NCBI GenBank assembly: GCA_036513895.1
Contig: DATBYF010000013.1
Span: forward strand, 26,104-90,103
Reading direction: 5' to 3'
Source of the DNA: Palsa-147 sp036513895
GTDB lineage: Bacteria > Acidobacteriota > Terriglobia > Acidiferrales > UBA7541
Length of the DNA: 64,000 nt
The notes below the pieces were generated by a model. The model was not told where the DNA came from. It worked only from the letters and a program-made list of their open reading frames with translations, and did not search any database. The first letter of the stretch is position 1. Each line of letters opens with the position of its first letter. Of the stretch, positions 45,932-56,163 are shown piece by piece. The position numbers and the translations under genes were made by a program.

Positions 45932-48900
45932 CTATTCTTCGTCGCCCTGTGGGATTTCTTCAGATTCAGGATGCGCTTCTACGCGAATTTCGGGCTGGTT
46001 CGCAATTTGAAGTTGTTTATTGAGGGCCGGAAGATCGGTGTCGAGTATTACCTTCCAGCGCTTCATTGCTGACGCGAAATTGGAAGCTAATTCAGCCGTT
46101 GCTTTTAGCTGTGCGGGCGTTGGAGCGGCGTCGGCGCGATCCAGTTGGTCGTAGAGCCCGGCGACGCCGGTATTCACGCGCCAGAGCGTTGGTTCCTTCG
46201 TTTCGTTCGTGGGCTGCCCGTCTGTCTGTCCAATCGCCGCGACGACTTTCTTTTGCATCTCTGCGATCGCGTCTTTGATCGAGCCGGTGGCACGTTCCGA
46301 GCGTTCGTCGAGCACTTTGCTGAGCGACCGTGCCTGAAGCAGCGCGAAGGAGTTGCGCGAGAGAATCTCCGACAGTTGAAGTTGCGATTTGAGCTGGCTG
46401 GTAAGTTCATTGGATGTCGCAGTTACGCGAGGATCCATCTTTACGGTGAGCGGGGCGCTGTAGGTAGTGCCATTTGCAATCAATTTCACCGTGTATTCTC
46501 CCGGGAGTGCACTCGGGCCGAGCGGAGTTCGGGGCGTGTCGCCGGGAACTGCAGCGATTGGGTATCCGTGGTGAGTCGAGTCTGGGGGCGGATATCGAAG
46601 ATCCCAGAACCAGCGATGCATACCCGGGCTCGTTTCTAATTTGCGTTGCGGCCGGATCCAGTAGAGGGGAATGAGCTGCTTTTCGAGTTCTTCTTGTGTC
46701 ACCTCGGGCTTGTCGTTGCTCGAGTAGCGCCGCACCACGCGATTTTTTGAATCGAGAATTTCAATGGCGATTTCACCGTTCGGTTGTGTCGCAAAATAGT
46801 AGTCCACGGCTACCTTACCTGGAGGATTTTGGCCGGCGGGCTCGTCCGGAGGAAGCGGGGTGTCTGTGTTCGTGTCGCGGCGCACCCGGAAAGCCGGTGC
46901 AGGCTTGAAAAGGTGGGCGTTTTCCTTCAATACTGCGGCGCCAATTTGGCGGAGTGACGAGATATCGTCGAGAATCCAGAACGAGCGGCCGTGGGTCGCG
47001 ACGATCAGGTCGTTGTCGTGAATCAGGAGATCGCGCATGGACGTGTGCGGCAGATTCAGTTGCAGCGATTGCCAGTGGTCTCCATCGTCGAATGAAACCC
47101 AGACGCTTGTTTCCGTTCCGGCGAAGAGCAGCCCCTTTCGCACCGGATCTTCACGGACCGTGTCCACGGGCGAAGTATCCGGAAGCCCCTCGACGATCAG
47201 CTTCCATGTTTTGCCGGAGTCGTGGGTGCGATAGATATAGGGGTGCAGGTCGTCGATGCGGAAGCGGCTGACCGATGCGTAGGCCGTTTCTTCATCGAAG
47301 TGAGACGCGGAAATCTGCGTTACTTTGCTCCATGCCGTCAAATCCGGCGAAGTTATATCTTTCCAATTCTTGCCGCCATCACGCGTCAACCACATCATTC
47401 CGTCGTCGGTCCCGGCCCACAGCGTGTCTACATTCTTAAATGATGGAGCCAGGGCGTAGACCACTCCGCGCTGCTTATCCGCCTTCGGATCCTTCGCTGC
47501 CAAGTTTCCGAGACTTGCGGGAATTCCGGGGTGGGGGCGAGCGAGATCCGGGCTGATGATTTGCCAATTTTCACCGCCGTCAGTCGTCTTGAAGACGAAA
47601 TTCGCCGTGTAATAGAGAACGTGCGGATCAACCAGTGAAAACATCAGAGGCTGCGTGCGATCCACGCGGTAGTCCCCGCGTATCGGAATCGGCGTGACGT
47701 TTTGAACCTGGCCGGTGCTAACCTGAAATTTCGAAACTTCGTCCGTGCCAGCGCCGAAAATGATTCCTGGATCGAGAGGATCCGGCGCGACGTAGCCGTA
47801 TTCGATCGTGCCGACGGGATGCCAATCGCGAAAGGTAATTTCGCCGTCGTTGCCGCGAGACGCGATGCACACCGAGCCGCTTTCCTGCTGTCCGCTGCAG
47901 ACGCGATAGGGAAATTCATTGGTCGCGCTGACGTGATAAATCTGCGCGGTGGGCTGGTTGTACCAGGAACTCCAAGTTTGGCCGCGATTGACGGAAACGA
48001 TTGCTCCTTGATCGCTCACGAGGAGAATCACGTCGGGATTTTCGGGATTGATCCAAAGGTTTTGGTAATCGTCGCCGCCGGGCGCGCCGCGAAGGGGCGT
48101 CCACGTTTTTCCGCCGTCGGTCGAACGATGCGTCACAATGCTCGCGCTGTAAACGACGTCGGGATTCTTCGGATCGACTCGCGGTATCGGCAAGTCTCCT
48201 CCGCCGATGCGCATGGCCGGGCGCGGATCGGTGGTTATTTGCGTCCAAGTTTCACCGCCATCATCGGAGCGGTAAACGCCCAGGCCTGCACCTGATTCGT
48301 ATGCGCTCGGCTTGGTGGTTCCGACTGTCGCATAGAGGCGATTCGGTTCGCTCGGTGCGATCGCGACGTAAATCTGCACGAGGTCTTTTGGCAGACCGTT
48401 CGTGAGTTGCCGCCACGTTGTGCCGCCGTCGGTGGACTTGAAGAGGCCGCCGTCGGTGCCGCCGTAGCCGTTGCCGTACTCCCACGGGCCCTGGCGCGCT
48501 TCCCAAAGGGCGGCGTATAGGACATCCGGATTTTTCGGATCCATTTCGATGTCGGAGCCGCCGGTGTTCTCATTTTTGTAGAGCACTTTCTCCCACGTGA
48601 CGCCGCCGTCGGTGGTCCGAAAAATTCCGCGCTGTTCGTTTGGCCCGTAGGGATGCCCGAGGACGGCTGCGAAGACGCGATTTGGATCGCGCGGGTCAAT
48701 GGCGAGTGCGGGAATTTGCTGGCCTTCGCGCAGGCCAAGATGCGTCCATGATTTACCGGCGTCAGTTGATTTGTAAATTCCATCGCCGACAGATAGATCG
48801 GGGCGCTGCAGGCCCTCGCCGCTCGCGACGTACATAATATTGGGATCCGATGGGGCAACGGCGATGGCTCCGATGGATTGCGTTGGCTGCGTATCGAAGA

Positions 48901-49153
48901 TCGGCGTCCAGGTCCGGCCGTAGTCGTCCGATTTCCAGACACCGCCATTTACTTGCCCGATGTAGAACACATTCGGTTGGCTCGGCACGCCAGCCGCGGC
49001 GCGAGTGCGCCCACCGCGGAAGGGTCCGATCAAGCGCCAGCGCATTTCCTGATACGCGCTCGGCGGAATTTCCTGCGCACGCGCAACGCGCGGTAACGCC
49101 ACACCACACACGCATGCAAGCAATGCCAGCACGCCACACCAAACTCGATCCAT
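45932..49153 (-). CDS. Secreted VPS10/BNR-repeat protein (sortilin-like propeller)
   Basis: 1073 aa from the ATG at 49153, which has a GAGG site; the frame starts 21 codons earlier without benefit. The signal peptide ends at VARAQ. About 14 Asp-box/BNR repeats (VWKSDDYGRTW, IYKSTDAGKSW, IFRTTDGGVTW, LFKSTDGGTTW) form one or two beta-propellers over residues 60-700. The C-terminal part has Ig-like and helical segments. These proteins are secreted and may bind or cut glycans or peptides; no catalytic residues can be assigned. A frequent family in this phylum. Confidence 0.9.
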   Translation of the reverse strand: MDRVWCGVLALLACVCGVALPRVARAQEIPPSAYQEMRWRLIGPFRGGRTRAAAGVPSQPNVFYIGQVNGGVWKSDDYGRTWTPIFDTQPTQSIGAIAVAPSDPNIMYVASGEGLQRPDLSVGDGIYKSTDAGKSWTHLGLREGQQIPALAIDPRDPNRVFAAVLGHPYGPNEQRGIFRTTDGGVTWEKVLYKNENTGGSDIEMDPKNPDVLYAALWEARQGPWEYGNGYGGTDGGLFKSTDGGTTWRQLTNGLPKDLVQIYVAIAPSEPNRLYATVGTTKPSAYESGAGLGVYRSDDGGETWTQITTDPRPAMRIGGGDLPIPRVDPKNPDVVYSASIVTHRSTDGGKTWTPLRGAPGGDDYQNLWINPENPDVILLVSDQGAIVSVNRGQTWSSWYNQPTAQIYHVSATNEFPYRVCSGQQESGSVCIASRGNDGEITFRDWHPVGTIEYGYVAPDPLDPGIIFGAGTDEVSKFQVSTGQVQNVTPIPIRGDYRVDRTQPLMFSLVDPHVLYYTANFVFKTTDGGENWQIISPDLARPHPGIPASLGNLAAKDPKADKQRGVVYALAPSFKNVDTLWAGTDDGMMWLTRDGGKNWKDITSPDLTAWSKVTQISASHFDEETAYASVSRFRIDDLHPYIYRTHDSGKTWKLIVEGLPDTSPVDTVREDPVRKGLLFAGTETSVWVSFDDGDHWQSLQLNLPHTSMRDLLIHDNDLIVATHGRSFWILDDISSLRQIGAAVLKENAHLFKPAPAFRVRRDTNTDTPLPPDEPAGQNPPGKVAVDYYFATQPNGEIAIEILDSKNRVVRRYSSNDKPEVTQEELEKQLIPLYWIRPQRKLETSPGMHRWFWDLRYPPPDSTHHGYPIAAVPGDTPRTPLGPSALPGEYTVKLIANGTTYSAPLTVKMDPRVTATSNELTSQLKSQLQLSEILSRNSFALLQARSLSKVLDERSERATGSIKDAIAEMQKKVVAAIGQTDGQPTNETKEPTLWRVNTGVAGLYDQLDRADAAPTPAQLKATAELASNFASAMKRWKVILDTDLPALNKQLQIANQPEIRVEAHPESEEIPQGDEE

Positions 49154-49308
49154 CGGCACCCTCCGAATCACTAGAACAAGCGAGGATAGAACAAAACTGA
49201 GCGAATAATACTTCAATCGCGAATAGAAAACTGCGCCGTGACTAGGTATAGCTACAAAACGACGATCGAACTCCGCAGATGCGAGGCGTTTTAGCAGGCG
49301 ATGTCAGT

Positions 49309-50766
49309 TTAGAACTGCACGTCCTTGATATGCGTGGCGAAGAACCAGCGATTGCCCGCGGGATCCACTATCGCCGCGTTCCGATCGCCGTAAGGCTCGT
49401 CTTTTGGCTCGCGCAACGACTTCGCGCCAGCTTCGATGGCGCGCTTGTACGCAGCGTCGGTGTCCGCAACGTAATAGTGAATCGTGGTCGGCATCGGATG
49501 GTACGGGCCATGAGCATCGCTCATTTCAATCAAGGAATCGCCCAGGCGGAGTTTCGCGTGCGCCACGCGTCCATTGGGGTCGTCGAAACGATCGACAACT
49601 TCGGCGCCGATTGCCTTCACCATAAAATCAATCAAGCTGCCCGCATCGCTGGGTTGCAGATAAATCATTAGATTCGGGACGCTCGCTGGGACCGGAGCCG
49701 GACCGAGGCTCGACGCGAGATACCAGTTATTTCCGCACGGGTCCACCACGCTCGCAGAACGCTCGCCGTAAGTCTGGTCGGCCGGGGCCTGAATTGACTG
49801 GGCGCCGGCATCAAGCGCACGAGCATAGGCTTCATCCACTTTGGGCACATAGAAGTGCAGCGCGGTGGGCATCGGCGGAAATTCCGCATTGGCATCGGCA
49901 AATTCAATCATCGAGCCGGCGACGCTTGCTTCGGCGTGCATGATCTTGCCGCCCGGCCCCGGCATGCGGAATTTTTCTTCTCCGCCGAACGCGGCGCTCA
50001 AGAAATTCATGAAGGCGTTTGCGTTCTCGAGGACGAGATACGGCGTGATGCTCCGGAAGCCCTTGCGGATAGGCGCGACTCGTGCCGGTTCTTCAGCCGA
50101 TTGTGCCGCCGACTGCTTCATCATATCGGAAAAGATTCTTTGCGCTTCGTCGAACGGAACATCCTTCACGTGCGTAGAAACAATCCAGACGTGGCCGAAG
50201 GGATCCTGTAGCCGTCCTGACCGCGCACCATAGAACTGATCCGCGACAGGTATCAGAATCTTTGCACCCGCGTCCACGGCGCGCTGCGCAAAGGCATCAA
50301 CGTCAGGGACCTCGAGCACGATTCGAATGGGTGTACCACCGAGCATCTCCGGGGTTGGATCTCCCCATTCCGGCAAGGCATCGGCGAGTTGAATCTCGGC
50401 CTCGCCAATGTGCAGTGTGGCGTGTCCAATCTTGCCATTCGGCGCGGTGAGACGCAGCAGCTCAATCGCGCCGAACGCCTTCTTATAAAATTCGATGGCT
50501 TCAGCAGCGTCCCTGATGGAAAGACGCGGCGTTGCGCTGTATTTCGGCTTGGGGACAGACTTTGCACTGGCTGACATGGAAATACTCCTTTCAAGTTCTG
50601 CTCTTAGATTCGACTTAAATTCTTGGTGCGGCAGACTGCGCAAATCAATCGCGATATTCACGAGAGGCGCGATCTCAGCGGCGACAGACGGAGGTGCGCC
50701 ATCGCGGCGAGCCAGAAGCGCGTCCACAACCAAGTCGAATTGTGAGATCTGCTTACGCTCAGTCAT
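49309..50766 (-). CDS. Triple VOC-domain protein with regulator-like N-terminus
   Basis: 485 aa from the ATG at 50766, overlapping the sigma-factor stop by 8 bp; a GTG at 50775 is possible. The first 65 residues (LVVDALLARRDGAPPSVAAEIAPLVNIAIDL) resemble the N-terminus of proteins encoded after acidobacterial ECF sigma factors. Three PhnB-like glyoxalase/VOC units follow (each beginning like TPRLSIRDAAEAIEFYKKAFGA and ending like DPFGHVWIVSTH). VOC domains bind metal and small substrates. The overlap with the sigma gene suggests a sigma/anti-sigma-like pair whose sensor is VOC-based. Inference only. Confidence 0.85.
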   Translation of the reverse strand: MTERKQISQFDLVVDALLARRDGAPPSVAAEIAPLVNIAIDLRSLPHQEFKSNLRAELERSISMSASAKSVPKPKYSATPRLSIRDAAEAIEFYKKAFGAIELLRLTAPNGKIGHATLHIGEAEIQLADALPEWGDPTPEMLGGTPIRIVLEVPDVDAFAQRAVDAGAKILIPVADQFYGARSGRLQDPFGHVWIVSTHVKDVPFDEAQRIFSDMMKQSAAQSAEEPARVAPIRKGFRSITPYLVLENANAFMNFLSAAFGGEEKFRMPGPGGKIMHAEASVAGSMIEFADANAEFPPMPTALHFYVPKVDEAYARALDAGAQSIQAPADQTYGERSASVVDPCGNNWYLASSLGPAPVPASVPNLMIYLQPSDAGSLIDFMVKAIGAEVVDRFDDPNGRVAHAKLRLGDSLIEMSDAHGPYHPMPTTIHYYVADTDAAYKRAIEAGAKSLREPKDEPYGDRNAAIVDPAGNRWFFATHIKDVQF

Positions 50767-51301
50767 TAGATTCACTCAGGCGCGCCCGCAAAGCTTGAAC
50801 GGCGCGGAACTGCAATTGCTTAATGGCCCCTTCGCTGCGGCCCAGTTCGCGCGCAATTTCGCGAATGCTGCGCTCTTCGGTGAAGCGCATCTCGAGGACG
50901 CGGCGTTGATCTTCCGGAAGTTGCGCGACCAGGCTGAACAGGGCAGCGCGACGTTCAACGGCTTCAAAATCTCCAGCGTCTACAGCTTCCGCTTCCGGCG
51001 CCTCGTCTCCCCGCTCTCGCGAAGCGCGCTTCTGGCGGTCCAATATTGCATTCGCTGCAATTCGGAAGAGCCATGCCGAGAACGGGACGCCGCGCCATTC
51101 GAATTTGCCGAGGTTTGCCAGCGCATGATGAAAAACCTCGGCGGTTATGTCCCGTGCCGAATCGCGGTCGTAGACGCGTGAGGCGACAAACGCGTAAACC
51201 CTTTCGAAGTTGTTCTCGTAAAGCTCCGCAAAACGGCTCGGGTCCTTTTGGGCCGCTTCGACAAGACGCTGCTCGTCAGGCTCGTTTGTGCGAGCTTTCA
51301 A
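50759..51301 (-). CDS. ECF-type RNA polymerase sigma factor
   Basis: 180 aa. Region 2 is RFAELYENNFERVYAFVASRV followed by FSAWLFRIAANAILDRQ; region 4 is LPEDQRRVLEMRFTEERSIREIARELGRSEGAIK, with its HTH. It directs RNA polymerase to a small set of promoters. Its gene overlaps the VOC protein gene, which probably modulates it. Target genes are not visible in the window. Confidence 0.92.
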   Translation of the reverse strand: MKARTNEPDEQRLVEAAQKDPSRFAELYENNFERVYAFVASRVYDRDSARDITAEVFHHALANLGKFEWRGVPFSAWLFRIAANAILDRQKRASRERGDEAPEAEAVDAGDFEAVERRAALFSLVAQLPEDQRRVLEMRFTEERSIREIARELGRSEGAIKQLQFRAVQALRARLSESND

Positions 51302-51391
51302 TGCGATCTCCGCGGATCAGGCTCTCAATAAGGATAACTTCCGAGGCGCAGGAAAGTTACGGTGTTGCACTGGAAAATCGTGACATAGCCG

Positions 51392-52291
51392 CTATTTCTT
51401 TGGGAAGGGAATAGGCGGTGGGGGCGGCTTTTTCCCACGTCCGAGCTGTTGGATTCGCGCGCGAGCCTTAGCGGCCCACGTTCCCTGGGGATCGTATTTC
51501 AGATACAAAGTCCACTGTTCACGCGCGTGCGCGGTATTGCCCTTTTTTTCATAGGCGAGGGCGAGATTGAAATGCGCGTCGGCGTGAGCGGGCATGGCGA
51601 CGACGGCGATGCGCAAATTCTCAATAGCTTCATCAATCTTGCCGGTTTCCTCGAGGACGCAGCCGAGGTTATAGCGGCAGATTGCGTTTGAAGGGTCAAG
51701 AGAAAGCGCCGCGAGAAAGGAACGCTGCGCTTCTTCGAGGCGCCGCGTCTGGTACTGAGCGACGCCGAGATTGATGTAAGCCTCAACCCAATCAGGCGCG
51801 AGTTCAAGCACACGCTCGTAGGCGAAAATCGCTTCGTGAACGGTATCGGGGTGTGCCTCGGTGCCAGTGCCAATCTCGAACCATTCTTCGGCGGATCGCG
51901 ATTCTAATTGATGGAGCTTCGGCGCTTCCTGGCGTTGAAGCGGCAAAATCCATTGCTGCGTGATGGGATCGAATGGAGCCGAGTTCGCGCCAGGCGGTAT
52001 TACCGCGACGCCTCGGCCGCACTCGACAAGCTGAAGATTCTCGACGCGCAACGAGGTTTGGCCGAGCTGAAGCGCCATAGCCGCGACGGCGCGGCGGAGA
52101 CGGTGCGCTGCAACATGCGATTCAGTCAGACGCTTAATCACCCGGAGCGCTGCAAGGTCGCCAAAGTCGTAGAAGCGCTCGCCCCAACGGATGCGCGGGC
52201 GAACCAATCGCAGTCGCTCCCAATAGCGAAGGCGGCGATCATCAACGCCCACAATTCGCCGTGCTTCTCCCCGCGTGTAACGCTCAGTCAA
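51392..52291 (-). CDS. MerR-HTH/TPR fusion protein
   Basis: 299 aa. Residues 1-60 are a MerR-type winged HTH (YTRGEARRIVGVDDRRLRYWERLRLV, then FYDFGDLAALRVIKRL). About residues 130-270 contain four TPRs (EAYINLGVAQYQTRRLEEAQ, CRYNLGCVLEETGKIDEA, AHFNLALAYEKKGNTAHA). The C-terminus is Pro-rich. It is probably a transcription regulator whose TPRs bind a protein partner. Divergent from the histidine kinase gene (52481), suggesting cross-control. Confidence 0.88.
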   Translation of the reverse strand: MTERYTRGEARRIVGVDDRRLRYWERLRLVRPRIRWGERFYDFGDLAALRVIKRLTESHVAAHRLRRAVAAMALQLGQTSLRVENLQLVECGRGVAVIPPGANSAPFDPITQQWILPLQRQEAPKLHQLESRSAEEWFEIGTGTEAHPDTVHEAIFAYERVLELAPDWVEAYINLGVAQYQTRRLEEAQRSFLAALSLDPSNAICRYNLGCVLEETGKIDEAIENLRIAVVAMPAHADAHFNLALAYEKKGNTAHAREQWTLYLKYDPQGTWAAKARARIQQLGRGKKPPPPPIPFPKK

Positions 52292-52480
52292 TTGTTCCTC
52301 GCCGCGCTATGAGGAGGCTTTCGGACTTCCCCGGAAAGATTATCTCGCGGCTGTCAAACTTTTCGTTGGATTTGATGCGGAGCGATGGATCGCGCAAACG
52401 GCATTACACGACAGGCAACACGACGGCGTGCAAAGTTGCGGCCGTGCTAGCCTCGATGATGGGGGATTTGCACTAGGCGC

Positions 52481-54148
52481 ATGGCCAGAAATCTTGCAGA
52501 AAAGACCCATCTGGGACGGCAAGTCGCGATGGCGCGGCTGGTGTGCGTGTTCATCGCGCTCACGAGCATGGCGCAGTGGCGGCACGCCATTCAAGCCGAC
52601 CAGTGGCTGCTTTTTGGCTATTTCGTGGTTGCCGTTTTCTTTGCGGCGGCAGAGCGGCTGCGGCCGCAATCGGGACTTCGGCTTCCTGTATGGGTGGACG
52701 TGGCGACGCTGGCGGTATTTCTTGTGCTGACGTCGTCATTTGTGGCGATTCTGTTCGTTTCATGTTTCGCGGCGTTTGCCGTTGCTACATATGCGAGCGA
52801 GCGAAGGGCAAATACGTTTGTCGGCATTGCCGTTGTGGCCGCGACGCTGCGATTAGCAATCACCACCCAGCGAACCGGCGGAACGGTGACCGATCTTATC
52901 GTTCTGAGCGCTGCGCTTGCTGCGGGCTGCATTGGAGCGGCATGGGTGGGGTCGAGAGAAAAGGAAGAAGAGGACCGCCGCTTTGTGCTCGAAAAAATCG
53001 CCAGCCATCTTCAATTTGGCCGCGGTCTATCAGAATCAGTGCGACAAGCGCTTGGAGAAGTGGCCCAGGCATTTGAGGGCGAACAAGCGTGCCTGGCGAT
53101 TCTTGAAGACGAACTGGAGCGAATTTTCGTGTGGCGCGTGCGGCCGACCGATCAGACGTTAAGCGGTCCCGAAACGCTGCCGATGGTTCGAGCGGATGCT
53201 TATCTGCTCGACTGTCTCGAAGTGACGATGTGCTGGAAATCGCTCGACGGTAAAGGCGAGGGATTTGGTTGGGATCGCCGGACAGGGCAGTATTTCGCGA
53301 ATCCGCCGCACCCGCCAGAATCCATGAAGAAGGAACTTGGCGTAAGGTCGCTTCTCGCAGCGACGCTCGAAGATGCCAGCGGGCGGCCGGTCGCACGCTT
53401 GATGGTTTTCAACTCGCGGAAGAAGTTGTCGCCGGGCGTGCTGCGTTGGTTCGAGCGAGTCGGGCGGCACCTTGGTCCGCCACTCGAGAATGTCTATCAG
53501 ATGCGACATGCGCGGGCGCGCGCGGTGGAGGGCGAACGTAGCCGGATTTCACGCGACCTCCACGACGGGATATTGCAGACCCTCTTGAGCCTGCAGATTC
53601 AATTGGAAGTGATGCGGCGAAATCTGCCCAACGGAAGCAAGCAGTTTTCCGAAGATATTGGGAATCTGCAGAAGACGGTACGCCACGAGTCGGACGAACT
53701 GCGGCGAATGGTCACGGAGATGCGGCCGCTGCGAATTGAGAGCGCGGACCTGCGAGAGTTGATGGTCGGTTTTGCGGAGCGGTACCAGACGGAATCAAAT
53801 CTCGTCGTGGATCTATTTATTGAAGATCGCGAATTGCGGGCGCCGGATCGGGTGTGCCGCGAGATTTTTCAGATATATCGCGAATCACTCAACAACATAA
53901 AAAAGCATGCCCACGCCAGCCACGTCGTGGTAAAACTAGGCCAGGATGATGCGAAGGTCTCGCTTACGATTGATGATAATGGACTTGGCTTCAGTTTCTC
54001 CGGTCAGTTCTCGAGCGAGGACCTGGACCGGCTTCGCTTGGGCCCTATTTCAATTAAGGAACGCACCCGTGGTGTCGGAGGGAATCTCACGGTAGAATCG
54101 AACCCGGGGCATGGTGCGCGCCTAACTATCGAAATTCCACTGAGTTGA
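52481..54148 (+). CDS. NarL-type sensor histidine kinase
   Basis: 555 aa. Four or five membrane helices (20-165), then a GAF-like cytoplasmic domain (170-330). The HisKA_3 dimerisation unit is SRISRDLHDGILQTLLSLQI with phospho-acceptor H361, and the ATPase is FQIYRESLNNIKKHAHASHV, with DDNGLGF. It phosphorylates the response regulator encoded 1 bp downstream. The signal is unknown and no ligand motif is visible. Confidence 0.92.
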   Translation: MARNLAEKTHLGRQVAMARLVCVFIALTSMAQWRHAIQADQWLLFGYFVVAVFFAAAERLRPQSGLRLPVWVDVATLAVFLVLTSSFVAILFVSCFAAFAVATYASERRANTFVGIAVVAATLRLAITTQRTGGTVTDLIVLSAALAAGCIGAAWVGSREKEEEDRRFVLEKIASHLQFGRGLSESVRQALGEVAQAFEGEQACLAILEDELERIFVWRVRPTDQTLSGPETLPMVRADAYLLDCLEVTMCWKSLDGKGEGFGWDRRTGQYFANPPHPPESMKKELGVRSLLAATLEDASGRPVARLMVFNSRKKLSPGVLRWFERVGRHLGPPLENVYQMRHARARAVEGERSRISRDLHDGILQTLLSLQIQLEVMRRNLPNGSKQFSEDIGNLQKTVRHESDELRRMVTEMRPLRIESADLRELMVGFAERYQTESNLVVDLFIEDRELRAPDRVCREIFQIYRESLNNIKKHAHASHVVVKLGQDDAKVSLTIDDNGLGFSFSGQFSSEDLDRLRLGPISIKERTRGVGGNLTVESNPGHGARLTIEIPLS

Positions 54149-54149
54149 A

Positions 54150-54815
54150 ATGACAAAAGGGAAACCGCCTGTTCGAATACTGGTCGCGGACGACCATGCC
54201 ATCTTTCGGGATGGCCTCCGCAAGCTGCTCGAGGGAGCTGATGATGTCACTATCATCGGTGAAGCTTCGAACGGGAACGAGTGCGTGAAGATGCTGGCGA
54301 AATTGAAGCCGGATATTCTCCTGCTCGATCTGCGGATGCCGGAAAAAGACGGGCTGGGAGTGCTGGAAGAGATCAATTTCGATTCAGCGTCCACGCGGGT
54401 GATCGTGCTGACTGCGGCGGAAGACGATCGCGACGTGGTGCGCGCGATGCGACTGGGGGCGCGCGGCGTGGTTTTGAAGCAATCGGCGAGCGATCTATTG
54501 CTCAAGAGTATCCGGAAGGTGAATGAAGGCGAGATCTGGCTCGATAACCGGATGACCTCCGAGGTGATTGACGCGTTTAAGAAGTCTTCTGAAGCCGGGC
54601 AGCGGCGCGAGAAACCGCTGCTGAGCGACCGCGAGAAGGAAATCGTGCAGCTGGTCGCGCAAGGTTTTCGGAATCGCGAGATCGGCGAGAAATTGTTTAT
54701 TAGCGAGCAGACGGTGAAGAATCACCTGCACAATATCTTCGACAAGTTGGGCGTTTCCGATCGTCTCGAATTGGCGCTTTACGCCATTCATCACCGGCTG
54801 ATCGATCAGGCGTAG
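54150..54815 (+). CDS. NarL/FixJ-type response regulator
   Basis: 221 aa. The receiver has acidic pocket D14/D15, phosphorylation site D60 (LLLDLRMP), the T/K positions in VLTAAEDD and LKQSASD. The C-terminal LuxR HTH is LSDREKEIVQLVAQGFRNREIGEKL, then SEQTVKNHLHNIFDKLG. Starts one base after the kinase stop, so a co-translated pair. The regulated genes are unknown. Confidence 0.93.
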   Translation: MTKGKPPVRILVADDHAIFRDGLRKLLEGADDVTIIGEASNGNECVKMLAKLKPDILLLDLRMPEKDGLGVLEEINFDSASTRVIVLTAAEDDRDVVRAMRLGARGVVLKQSASDLLLKSIRKVNEGEIWLDNRMTSEVIDAFKKSSEAGQRREKPLLSDREKEIVQLVAQGFRNREIGEKLFISEQTVKNHLHNIFDKLGVSDRLELALYAIHHRLIDQA

Positions 54816-54972
54816 AAGCTTCCGCAAAGTCCTCCTTTTTTTGCTTATTCCTCTTTCCGCTACTTTCGAATCTTATAGCAAGAGCAAGCTCGCGATCTTC
54901 TTATGTGCGAACTTCGCGACTTGATTTTCACGGCAAATACCTCGTATTACGATATAATGAAAATGCGCTGTA

Positions 54973-56163
54973 ATGTACCCAGCCACTATGGCTTATTTGC
55001 AGAAAAAGCGATTGCACGGAGTGAGCGCTGGGTTTTCACGCCAGGCCGTATTGCTCTTCTGCACCGTACTTTTGATTGCTCTCTCTACGGCGACAGGCTT
55101 CCTCACCCGCGCGTTCCACTTGAAGCAGCAGGCAATCGCCGAAAACTGGTTCCAGCTTGGGAACTCCAGCCTCGCGGCTGGACATGCACGGGATGCCCGC
55201 GACGACTATCGCAATGCGCTGATCTTTGAGCCTCAAAACACCACGTATCAGCTTCATCTCGCGCAGGCGCTGACGGCCTTCGGCCAGCCCGATCAATCGA
55301 GAGCCTATCTTCTTAATTTGCTGACGGAATTTCCGGGAGATGGAGAAGTGAATCTGGAGCTCGCGCGTCTCGCGGCGCATGATGGCGCGGTGACGGCTGC
55401 CATCCACTACTACCACGGAGCGATCTACGGCGCGTGGGACTCCAATCCCGTCGAATCGCGCCGCGGGGCGCGACTCGAGCTTTGCCAGTTTCTCGTCAAT
55501 CATGGCGAGTATGTGCAGGCTGAGGCGGAACTCATCTCCCTAGCTGCGGGAATTCCGGAAGATGCTTCCGCGCTGCAGGCGACCGCCGGCGATTTATTTC
55601 TTCGCGCAGGCGATGCGAACCGGGCGCTCAATGAATTTCAGCTTTCGTTGAAAGTGTCGCCCGGTAACGAGGGCGCTCTCGCTGGCGCAGGCAGAGCAGC
55701 GTATCGCTTGAATGATTTCAAGCAGGCGGCCTACTACCTCGAGCGGGCGCACGCAGCGAATTCCAACGATCCGGAAATGGCTCAGATGCTCGACACATCG
55801 AGGGCAGTGCTTGCCGCGGATCCTTTCGCGGAAAGCTTGCCAGAGGCGGAGCGAGCGCGCCGCGCAGCGAAAGCTCTCACCGCCGCGTTGTCACGTGCGG
55901 ACAAATGCATGGCTTCTGCCCCGAACGCCGATGGGTCGTCGCTGCAGGCGCTGATGGAGCGAGCAAAGGCTGGCCAGCGCGGGATTTGGAATGAGAATGG
56001 CCTTCATTTACATCCCGAACAAATACCGGCCGAAATGCGTGTTGTGTTTGACATCGAGACGCAGTGCGACAGCGAATGCGGTAAGCCAGAAGGCGAAGAT
56101 CTCGCGCTCTCGTTAATTCGCGATTTGCATAAAGACATTGCTTCCGGTGCGCCCGGAATATGA
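54973..56163 (+). CDS. TPR protein with N-terminal membrane anchor
   Basis: 396 aa; ATG at 54973 or 54988 (neither has a clear ribosome-binding site). One membrane helix at about 24-44 is followed by TPRs from 55 to 275 (NWFQLGNSSLAAGHARDARD, YQLHLAQALTAFGQPDQSR, LELARLAAHDGAVTAAI). The C-terminal 120 residues are unassigned. A TATAAT sits at 54953-54958. The stop overlaps the CLC start (ATGA), so the two are coupled. It may scaffold the transporter; unproven. Confidence 0.8.
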   Translation: MYPATMAYLQKKRLHGVSAGFSRQAVLLFCTVLLIALSTATGFLTRAFHLKQQAIAENWFQLGNSSLAAGHARDARDDYRNALIFEPQNTTYQLHLAQALTAFGQPDQSRAYLLNLLTEFPGDGEVNLELARLAAHDGAVTAAIHYYHGAIYGAWDSNPVESRRGARLELCQFLVNHGEYVQAEAELISLAAGIPEDASALQATAGDLFLRAGDANRALNEFQLSLKVSPGNEGALAGAGRAAYRLNDFKQAAYYLERAHAANSNDPEMAQMLDTSRAVLAADPFAESLPEAERARRAAKALTAALSRADKCMASAPNADGSSLQALMERAKAGQRGIWNENGLHLHPEQIPAEMRVVFDIETQCDSECGKPEGEDLALSLIRDLHKDIASGAPGI

